A DNA stretch of 5,225 nucleotides from positions 1-5,225 of the forward strand of contig CAKZKB010000442.1 in assembly GCA_937121005.1 (NCBI GenBank), written 5' to 3'. Source of the stretch: an uncultured cyanobacterium. Its GTDB lineage: Bacteria; Cyanobacteriota; Cyanobacteriia; Cyanobacteriales; Geitlerinemataceae. Below are positions 1-4,597 of the stretch, one piece after another; the first letter of the stretch is position 1, and every line of letters begins with the position of its first letter. Made by a program: the position numbers and the translations under genes. The notes below the pieces were generated by a model. It searched no databases. It worked only from the letters and a program-made list of their open reading frames with translations, and was not told the DNA's origin.

Positions 1-16
1 CTTTGGGATCGGGAAG

Positions 17-46
17 CTCCTCACGGACGCTCTGCGTCGTGAGGAG
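17..46. repeat. GC-rich imperfect palindrome upstream of the phytase-like gene
   Basis: The arms CTCCTCACGGACGC (17-30) and GCGTCGTGAGGAG (34-46) pair over 13 bp with one bulged G and a 3-nt TCT loop, so a very stable hairpin is expected on either strand. No T-run follows it on the + strand, so it is not a typical intrinsic terminator, although it could protect the 3' end of a gene lying left of the window. Short GC-rich palindromes with a CGCTCTGCG-like centre are common dispersed repeats in cyanobacterial intergenic DNA, and this is my preferred reading. No other copy occurs in this window, so repeat status is inferred. Confidence 0.6.
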
Positions 47-98
47 AGCATTCACTAATTGGAATTCCCATCTGTTACATTAAATTCTGGAAATTGGT

Positions 99-1232
99 AT
101 GAGACAATGGTTGGCAGCGATCGGTCTGGGTTTGTTACTTCTCCTCTCAGCGTGCGACGCGCGTCGCGTCAGTGCTGAAGAACGCATCTTTTTACCTCTA
201 TCTTTAGACTATGTAGGCGAGTGCGAATTGAACGATCTCGAGTTTGAAGACACGCCGATTGGCGGTTTGTCGGGATTGAGTTACGATCGCGATCGCGATC
301 GATTTTACGTTCTCAGCGACGACAAATCTCGTTTGGCTCCGGCTCGATTTTACACTGTCGCCATGCAACTCGATCCCGACGCTGGCATCAACAGGATCGC
401 CATTGAAAATGTCACCTTTTTGCAAACGCCAAAAGAAGAGAACTTTCCGGGAGGTAGCCTCGATCCTGAAGGCATTGCGTTGTTACCCGCCAACGAAATT
501 TATGTGTCCAGCGAGGGCAACTTTAACGCCGCGATCGAGCCTTTTATCGCTCGCTTCAACCTAGAAACAGGAACTTGGCAAGATGCCTTACCCTTACCAC
601 CCTACTACATTTGGGATGAAGAAGGACAAGGCATTCAGAATAATGCCGGTTTTGAAGCCTTAACCCTCAATCCTGGAGCTCGCAACAGCCAAGGCGAACC
701 CTATCGCGTATTTGTGGCTACAGAATCGCCCCTGCAACAAGACTTAGAATTAGAAGAGGGCATTTCCACCATTCGCAATCGCTTGTTACATTACGCGATC
801 GTCGATGGTACGCCGCAATTTATTGCCGAACATTTGTATCCTCTCGACGTAGCGAATCCGAGTGTTGTTGCCAATGGCTTAACCGAAATGGTCGCTTTAG
901 ACGAAGCCGGACATTTTCTCAGTTTAGAGCGTACTTACAGTCCGTTTTCAGGAACCGCCGTCAAAATATTTCAATTCGCGATCGCCGACGCAACGGATAT
1001 TTTAGGACGATCGCGCTTAGGTGAAGCCGCAGACGTGCGATCGATTCGCAAACAATTGTTATGGAGTTCTCGCGATGCGGGAGTAACGGTGGATAATCTA
1101 GAAGGAATGACATTAGGCCCGCGTTTGTCCGATGGTTCGCAAAGTTTGGTTTTGGTGAGCGATGACAATTTCAATCAGTTTGCTAGTCCTCAAGTGACCC
1201 AGTTTCTCCTATTCCGTTTAGAACGCGAATAG
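99..1232 (+). CDS. Phytase-like (esterase-like activity of phytase family) lipoprotein
   Basis: A 377-residue secreted protein resembling the phytase-like family (Pfam PF13449, 'esterase-like activity of phytase'), which has a beta-propeller-like repeat architecture. Residues 1-19 form a lipoprotein signal: M-R-Q-W, a hydrophobic run, then lipobox L-S-A-C with Cys19 as the predicted lipidated residue and Asp at +2. Family-style motifs follow in order: GGLSGLSYD (55-63), YVLSDD (70-75), DPEGIALLP (122-130), SSEGN (137-141), NAGFEALTLNP (182-192), NGLTEMVALD (259-268), LSLERTYSP (274-282), NLEGMTLGP (333-341) and LVSDDNFN (352-359). The repeated acidic motifs (SDD, PEG, FEA, LTEM, LEGM) are typical of the family and may bind metal, which is inference. 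True substrates are poorly established, so phytase activity should not be assumed. No strong Shine-Dalgarno is seen, but this ATG precedes an intact signal peptide. The gene stands alone and converges on ggt; a terminator follows at 1377-1397. Confidence 0.85.
   Translation: MRQWLAAIGLGLLLLLSACDARRVSAEERIFLPLSLDYVGECELNDLEFEDTPIGGLSGLSYDRDRDRFYVLSDDKSRLAPARFYTVAMQLDPDAGINRIAIENVTFLQTPKEENFPGGSLDPEGIALLPANEIYVSSEGNFNAAIEPFIARFNLETGTWQDALPLPPYYIWDEEGQGIQNNAGFEALTLNPGARNSQGEPYRVFVATESPLQQDLELEEGISTIRNRLLHYAIVDGTPQFIAEHLYPLDVANPSVVANGLTEMVALDEAGHFLSLERTYSPFSGTAVKIFQFAIADATDILGRSRLGEAADVRSIRKQLLWSSRDAGVTVDNLEGMTLGPRLSDGSQSLVLVSDDNFNQFASPQVTQFLLFRLERE
284..303 (+). repeat. HIP1-type CGATCG run in frame within the phytase-like gene
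   Basis: The stretch is an overlapping run of CGATCG units containing one full GCGATCGC octamer. It is read in frame as the Asp-Arg repeat D-R-D-R-D-R at residues 63-68, directly before FYVLSDD. HIP1 enrichment is a known feature of cyanobacterial genomes. The run sits at a predicted loop or strand edge of the propeller repeat, where a charged insertion could be tolerated; that last point is inference. Confidence 0.7.
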
Positions 1233-1251
1233 TAACCCTCTTATATCAGAT

Positions 1252-1345
1252 TCGGTAGAACAGTTACGGTATTTGTAGGGGCTAAGCATTCGCACAAGTT
1301 AACGAACGATTCTACCGATAACTCAACATGGTGAATGCTTAGCCC
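1252..1345. repeat. Interlocked inverted-repeat element (GGGCTAAGCATTC family)
   Basis: Two inverted repeats overlap in a crossed arrangement. GGGCTAAGCATTC (1279-1291) is perfectly repeated in reverse complement at 1333-1345 (13 bp), and pairing can continue as AC with GT across a 2-nt bulge. TCGGTAGAA (1252-1260) pairs with TTCTACCGA (1310-1318), whose right arm lies inside the loop of the first pair, a pseudoknot-like topology. Elements starting GTAGGGGCTAAGCATTC or GTAGGGGCGAAGCATTC and ending in the reverse complement recur in cyanobacterial intergenic DNA as I recall, so a MITE-like or REP-like dispersed element is the best reading. It contains no transposase. Lying between convergent genes, it could also act in 3' ends on either strand. 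Confidence 0.6.
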
Positions 1346-1376
1346 GCCCGAGCGATGGGGTTGTAGCAACGAATGC

Positions 1377-1397
1377 TGGAGGCCATGCCTCCATTTT
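1377..1397 (+). terminator. Intrinsic terminator after the phytase-like gene
   Basis: A perfect 7-bp stem, TGGAGGC (1377-1383) with GCCTCCA (1387-1393), encloses a 3-nt CAT loop and is followed by TTTT (1394-1397) and then AT. The T-run lies on the + side, so it best terminates transcripts from the gene ending at 1232, after a 3' UTR of about 145 nt that carries the repeat element. On the - strand the same hairpin lies 18 bp past the ggt stop codon but is not followed by a U-rich tract, so it is less convincing there, though it may stabilise the ggt 3' end. Confidence 0.65.
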
Positions 1398-1411
1398 ATC
1401 ACATACATTGC

Positions 1412-3112
1412 TCAAAAACCGATCGCCTCTCCTTCCCCCCTCGGATCGGCTGCACCTTCTAGAGTTCCGTCTGGTAAAACGACGATCGCGTTGGCATTTC
1501 CCCACCCACCCCAAGTGACGATTTCGTGGCCGCGATCGCGCAAGTTTTCGACTATCAAGACATCAAATCCCCACCGTTCTAAGATAAGGCGATCGGGTTG
1601 CCATTGATGGTGCAGTCGCGGGGCAGAAATTGCCGCTCCTGCGTCCATTTCGTAGACAATTAGATTGAGCAAAACCTGCACAACAGTGGTGATAATCGTG
1701 CTACCACCGGGAGATCCGATCGCAATTCGCAAGCGATCGCCGTCGGTAACAATTGTCGGACTCATACTCGATAGGGGGGTTTTTCCCGGTGCGATCGCAT
1801 TCGCTTCTCCTCCCACCAAACCGTAGAGGTTAGGCACTCCCGGTGCAATGGCAAAATCGTCCATTTCATTGTTGAGGAGAATACCGGTATTTCCTGCTAC
1901 CACTGCGGCTCCAAAACCGCCATTGACGGTAAAGGTTAAACTGACCGCATTGCGATCGCGATCGACAACATTGAGATGACTCGTTTCCGTTGACTCCGTT
2001 CCCAAACGCTGCAACAGTTCCGGATCGGCAGGAAAAACTTCACTCGACGGCGTAGCGCGATCGCGATCTATTTCCTGACGGCGTTCTCGCGCGTATTCCA
2101 TACTCGTTAATGCTTCTACTGGAACCTCTACAAAGTCGGGATCGCCGAGGTATTCAGCGCGATCGGCATACGCAACCCGCATCGACTCGATGAGCAAATG
2201 CAGTGCGTCGGGGTGATGCCAACCCCAACTTTCTAAGTCAAATTCACCAACTAAGTTAACGATTTGTAACAGATGAACCCCACCCGAAGACGGCGGCGGC
2301 ATGGAACAGACGCGCAGTTCTCGAAAGTCGCCGCAGAGGGGATCTCGCCAGATGGGACGATAGTTTTCTAAATCTTCTCGGGTGACTAAACCGCCGTTGG
2401 CTGCCATGTCAGTAGCGATCGCATCGGCAATTTCTCCAGTATAAAAACTGTCGGGATCGGCGGCAATTTCCCGTAAGGTGGCGGCGAGTTCCGGTTGCGT
2501 AAAAATCTCTCCGAGTTGGTAAAATTCTCCGTTGCGGGTAAAGACTTCTACCGCCGCCGGATCTTGCGATAGAATATCCCAGCGACGATCGATGGCATCG
2601 ACAAATCGTTGGTGCAAGGGAAACCCATCTTCAGCGATCGCGATCGCGGGTTCGACAACCGTTTCCCAAGGCAATTCTCCGTAGCGTTGGTGAATTTCTG
2701 CTAACCCGGCGATCGTCCCCGGTACGCCAACGGCTAAGTATCCATCCAAACTCGATCGCCCGATGACTTCTCCGCTTTCATCGAGATACATCTCTCGGGT
2801 TGCCAATTGCGGAGCTCGTTCGCGAAAATCTAGCGCTAAAATCTCGTTCGTCTCGGTTAAATAGACTAGCAAAAAACCACCGCCGCCAATACTAGCAGAA
2901 AACGGTTCGACAACAGAAATCGCTAGCGTTGTCGCCACCGCCGCATCAATGGCGTTTCCTCCCGCTTGTAGCATTTCGATCCCTGCTTCGCTAGCGAGAG
3001 GGTGTGCCGAAACCACCATAGCGCGATCGCTTTTTGTGGGTTCGAGAGTGGTAGCGATCGCTTGAAGGGGATATAGGAGGGCGATCGTGGCTAAAAGTAG
3101 AAGTTGTTTCAT
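1412..3112 (-). CDS. ggt: Gamma-glutamyltransferase (gamma-glutamyltranspeptidase) precursor
   Basis: A 566-residue Ntn-hydrolase precursor that hydrolyses or transfers gamma-glutamyl groups, for example from glutathione. Residues 1-20 look like a Sec signal peptide (M-K-Q, hydrophobic core, A-I-A before TT), so the mature enzyme should be periplasmic. The large subunit shows SAHPLASEAG (35-44), GGNAIDAAVA (51-60), IGGGGF (75-80), the substrate-binding DFRERAP (95-101; Arg97 equivalent to E. coli Arg114) and MPPPSSGG (271-278). Autoprocessing is expected before Thr377 of T-S-H (E. coli T-T-H, Thr391), giving a small subunit of about 190 residues. The small subunit has FTVN (394-397), GILLNNEMDDF (410-420), the lid loop PGVPNLYGLVGG (424-435), PLSSMSPT (446-453), GSPGGS (466-471), APRLHHQW (497-504) and ADPR (555-558). 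All key residues are present and the length is normal. The ATG has only a weak upstream CGGA but is the only start that keeps the signal peptide. Transcribed alone, divergent from the permease. Confidence 0.96.
   Translation of the reverse strand: MKQLLLLATIALLYPLQAIATTLEPTKSDRAMVVSAHPLASEAGIEMLQAGGNAIDAAVATTLAISVVEPFSASIGGGGFLLVYLTETNEILALDFRERAPQLATREMYLDESGEVIGRSSLDGYLAVGVPGTIAGLAEIHQRYGELPWETVVEPAIAIAEDGFPLHQRFVDAIDRRWDILSQDPAAVEVFTRNGEFYQLGEIFTQPELAATLREIAADPDSFYTGEIADAIATDMAANGGLVTREDLENYRPIWRDPLCGDFRELRVCSMPPPSSGGVHLLQIVNLVGEFDLESWGWHHPDALHLLIESMRVAYADRAEYLGDPDFVEVPVEALTSMEYARERRQEIDRDRATPSSEVFPADPELLQRLGTESTETSHLNVVDRDRNAVSLTFTVNGGFGAAVVAGNTGILLNNEMDDFAIAPGVPNLYGLVGGEANAIAPGKTPLSSMSPTIVTDGDRLRIAIGSPGGSTIITTVVQVLLNLIVYEMDAGAAISAPRLHHQWQPDRLILERWGFDVLIVENLRDRGHEIVTWGGWGNANAIVVLPDGTLEGAADPRGEGEAIGF
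2634..2648. repeat. Overlapping HIP1 octamers within ggt
   Basis: Two GCGATCGC octamers overlap here, and on the - strand they are read in frame as part of A-I-A-I-A (ggt residues 156-160). Further overlapping HIP1-type runs inside ggt at 1952-1965 and 2057-2068 are read as D-R-D-R. The same motif thus yields different dipeptide repeats according to reading frame. Confidence 0.7.
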
Positions 3113-3120
3113 TCCGAACG

Positions 3121-3135
3121 TATAATTGCATTATA
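3121..3135 (-). promoter_or_regulatory. Candidate ggt promoter -10 within a TATAAT palindrome
   Basis: The sequence TATAATTGCATTATA is an inverted repeat of TATAAT with a 3-nt spacer, so a perfect -10 hexamer can be read on both strands. On the - strand the hexamer at 3130-3135 would start transcription near 3123, about ten bases before the ggt ATG. No convincing -35 lies 16-18 bp upstream on that strand, so an activator or a different start is possible. The dyad could equally be an operator. Seen: the palindrome and spacing. Inferred: the function. Confidence 0.4.
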
Positions 3136-3204
3136 ATACATACATAGCGTATGGTGCGTACAAAATCCATCGTGATGGCATGAGGGAGGAAGATTCGTTA
3201 TACG

Positions 3205-3234
3205 CTGTCAGTTTCAATCTGCTTAAGCTATAAT
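3205..3234 (+). promoter_or_regulatory. Candidate promoter for a short intergenic transcript
   Basis: A perfect TATAAT -10 (3229-3234) is preceded, 18 bp upstream, by CTGTCA (3205-3210), which matches 4 of 6 positions of the TTGACA consensus. Transcription would begin near 3241, exactly where a run of three hairpins begins. The weak -35 keeps confidence low. Confidence 0.35.
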
Positions 3235-3240
3235 AGTTGC

Positions 3241-3323
3241 CATCACAGTGTTATGTGGTGAGTAAATTGATAGCAATTGGCGCTTCAATTTCCTTGACAT
3301 ATCTACACACAGTGGAGTTTTTT
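3241..3323 (+). ncRNA. Candidate small structured RNA or leader/attenuator upstream of the permease
   Basis: Three hairpins lie in series. Hairpin 1 pairs CATCACA (3241-3247) with TGTGGTG (3254-3260), including one G-U on the + strand. Hairpin 2 pairs AAATTGA-T-AGC (3264-3274) with GCTTCAATTT (3282-3291): 10 bp, one bulged T, 7-nt loop. Hairpin 3 pairs CTACAC (3303-3308) with GTGGAG (3312-3317), with one A/G mismatch and an ACA loop, directly followed by six T (3318-3323), a terminator-like end. A TATAAT box sits at the right distance upstream. This would make an RNA of about 83 nt, or a leader that stops transcription before the permease gene. It matches no cyanobacterial RNA family I recognise, and no open reading frame of useful length was noted. 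Prediction only. Confidence 0.3.
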
Positions 3324-3343
3324 ACGAACGGTCTGAGATAAAC

Positions 3344-3371
3344 TTAACATCGCGCAACAATTGGTTACAAT
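3344..3371 (+). promoter_or_regulatory. Sigma70-type promoter for the EamA permease gene
   Basis: TTAACA (3344-3349; 5 of 6 to the -35 consensus), a 16-bp spacer, then TACAAT (3366-3371; 5 of 6 to the -10 consensus). The start would fall near 3378, after the T-run at 3318-3323, so the permease can be transcribed independently of the upstream candidate RNA. The resulting leader would be only about 10 nt before TTG 3389 or about 25 nt before GTG 3404. Confidence 0.5.
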
Positions 3372-3388
3372 GGGGAGAAGCCGTTGCG

Positions 3389-4414
3389 TTGGAGTCCGCC
3401 ACCGTGCAAATACAGCCCGCTAAACTCAACTTCTCCTTCAATCCCCTGCTGCTAATTGCCCCCTTCTTCTTTTGGGGAACAGCAATGGTGGCCATGAAAG
3501 GCGTTCTCGCCGATACGACTCCGTTTTTCGTGGCCGGGGTACGGTTGGTGCCCGCCGGGATTTTGGTGTTGGCTGTCGCTGCATTGTTAGGCAAGTCCCA
3601 ACCGCGCAGTTGGCAAGCATGGGGGGCGATCGCGGCCTTTGCGTTGGTTGACGGGGCCTTATTTCAAGGGTTTCTCGCCGCCGGACTCGATCGCACTGGG
3701 GCCGGCTTGGGTTCGGTCATCATCGACTCCCAACCCCTTGTCGTCGCCTTGCTGTCGCGATGGTTGTTTGCCGAAATTGTCGGCTTTTGGGGATGGTTGG
3801 GGCTGAGTCTCGGTATTATTGGGATCGGTGCGATCGGTTTGCCCGATGCTTGGATTTTAGGCTTCTTAGGCGGACGATCGCCCGATGTCGATCTTGCCGC
3901 CTTGTTGCAAAACGGAACCTTGTTGATGTTTGCTGCTGCGATCTCCATGGCAGTGGGAACGGTGATGGTACCCTGGGTGAGTCGCCACGTCGATCCGGTG
4001 GTGGCCACAGGCTGGCACATGATTCTCGGCGGCATTCCCTTGTTCGTTCTTTCGGCAACCCGCGAAAGCGAACAGTGGATCCATTTAAGCGCGTCTGACT
4101 GGCTAGCGCTAGCATATACGGCGGTTTTCGGCAGCGCGATCGCCTACGGACTCTTTTTCTATTTTGCCTCGCGCGGCAACCTTACCAGTTTGAGTGCCTT
4201 AACCTTTTTAACCCCCGTTTTTGCCTTGCTGTTTGGCGGTTGGTTGCTGCACGAAAGCCTGTCGCCGCTACAGTGGGGAGGCGTTGCCTTAACCTTAGTA
4301 AGTATTTATTTAATCAACCAGCGCAACGTTCTCCTGGCCAAATTCAATGCTATGGCAGACAACATTGTTTTACCCGGTAACTCCCACTCTTGGCAAGAAA
4401 AGCGATCTCCTTGA
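3389..4414 (+). CDS. EamA-family (DMT superfamily) transporter, ten predicted TM segments
   Basis: A 341-residue inner-membrane permease of the drug/metabolite transporter superfamily, with two tandem EamA domains at roughly residues 22-151 and 177-310. Ten hydrophobic segments can be picked out (approximately 20-38, 47-67, 77-97, 104-124, 133-152, 175-196, 204-222, 237-259, 264-284 and 294-311). Typical family features are FFFWGTAMVAMKG (26-38), the RLVPAG segment (52-57), Q115-P-L in TM4, FGSAIAYGLFF (247-257) and SALTFLTPVFALLFGGWLLHES (269-290) ahead of the last helix. The substrate cannot be read from sequence; family members export amino acids, metabolites or drugs. No ATG exists near the N-terminus: TTG 3389 has GGAG at 3374-3377 (11-nt spacing), and in-frame GTG 3404 has GGAG at 3390-3393 (10-nt spacing). 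If the promoter at 3344-3371 is right, GTG 3404 (336 residues) is at least as likely. The hydrophilic tail after residue 311 is unremarkable. A terminator follows at 4477-4511. Confidence 0.9.
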   Translation: MESATVQIQPAKLNFSFNPLLLIAPFFFWGTAMVAMKGVLADTTPFFVAGVRLVPAGILVLAVAALLGKSQPRSWQAWGAIAAFALVDGALFQGFLAAGLDRTGAGLGSVIIDSQPLVVALLSRWLFAEIVGFWGWLGLSLGIIGIGAIGLPDAWILGFLGGRSPDVDLAALLQNGTLLMFAAAISMAVGTVMVPWVSRHVDPVVATGWHMILGGIPLFVLSATRESEQWIHLSASDWLALAYTAVFGSAIAYGLFFYFASRGNLTSLSALTFLTPVFALLFGGWLLHESLSPLQWGGVALTLVSIYLINQRNVLLAKFNAMADNIVLPGNSHSWQEKRSP

Positions 4415-4476
4415 CCGGGCATATCCTGGATACAAGCCTCTCCCTTTAATGAGAAGAGGAACATTTTCCCTAGTTC

Positions 4477-4511
4477 GAGCCTCTGGGCTTTAGACAGAGG
4501 TTCTTAATTTT
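4477..4511 (+). terminator. Intrinsic terminator after the permease gene
   Basis: GAGCCTCTG (4477-4485) pairs with CAGAGGTTC (4495-4503) over 9 bp with one G-U, enclosing a 9-nt loop, and is followed by TTAATTTT (4504-4511). It lies about 62 bp past the permease stop. Two weaker stems occur between stop and terminator: CCGGG/CCTGG (4415-4429) and CCTCT/AGAGG (4437-4459). Confidence 0.6.
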
Positions 4512-4530
4512 GAACTCTGAATTCTGAACT
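4511..4530. repeat. Heptad tandem repeat TGAAYTC
   Basis: Nearly three consecutive heptads are present: TGAACTC (4511-4517), TGAATTC (4518-4524) and TGAACT (4525-4530, cut one base short). Short heptameric tandem repeats in intergenic DNA are well known in cyanobacteria. The tract lies between the terminator and the next gene and contains the only in-frame stop (TGA 4511-4513) that limits upstream extension of that gene. Confidence 0.6.
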
Positions 4531-4554
4531 GGAGCGAAGCGACTTGACTTCTCC
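4531..4554. other. Imperfect hairpin in the leader of the last gene
   Basis: GGAG-CG-AAG (4531-4539) can pair with CTTCTCC (4548-4554) with a 2-nt CG bulge and an 8-nt loop, extended by T4530 with A4555. The left arm contains GGAG placed 9 nt before an in-frame TTG (4544), so the fold could hide a ribosome binding site if that start is used. Otherwise it is probably part of the adjacent repeat-rich spacer. Confidence 0.35.
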
Positions 4555-4597
4555 AAGGAAAGCACCTAGTTTTCCAGAGAGTATTTCTACTGAACCT

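Noticed and set aside
59..86. A TTGGAA-N16-TAAATT pair as promoter of the phytase-like gene.
   Set aside because: Both hexamers match consensus at only 4 of 6 positions and the implied start is only a few bases from the ATG.
1..1411. An insertion sequence or composite transposon around the phytase-like gene.
   Set aside because: There is no transposase, no clear target-site duplication and only a 9-base flanking match; a dispersed repeat explains it better.
1335..1607. A 90-codon + strand open frame overlapping the ggt 3' end.
   Set aside because: It is antisense to well-conserved GGT small-subunit sequence, begins inside the repeat element and shows no recognisable domain.
3151..3183. A 10-codon mini-ORF (M-V-R-T-K-S-I-V-M-A) in the divergent spacer, about 25 bp after a + strand TATAAT.
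   Set aside because: It has no ribosome binding site and its length is easily reached by chance; it also lies within the nested stem, which explains part of its sequence.
3294..3323. TTGACA at 3294-3299 as a -35 element.
   Set aside because: The sequence is a perfect -35, but 16-18 bp downstream lies the T-run instead of any -10-like hexamer.
3664..4115. Several overlapping open frames on both strands within the permease gene.
   Set aside because: They shadow a clear EamA permease frame; their compositions are Arg/Pro-rich, as expected for alternate frames of GC-rich coding DNA.
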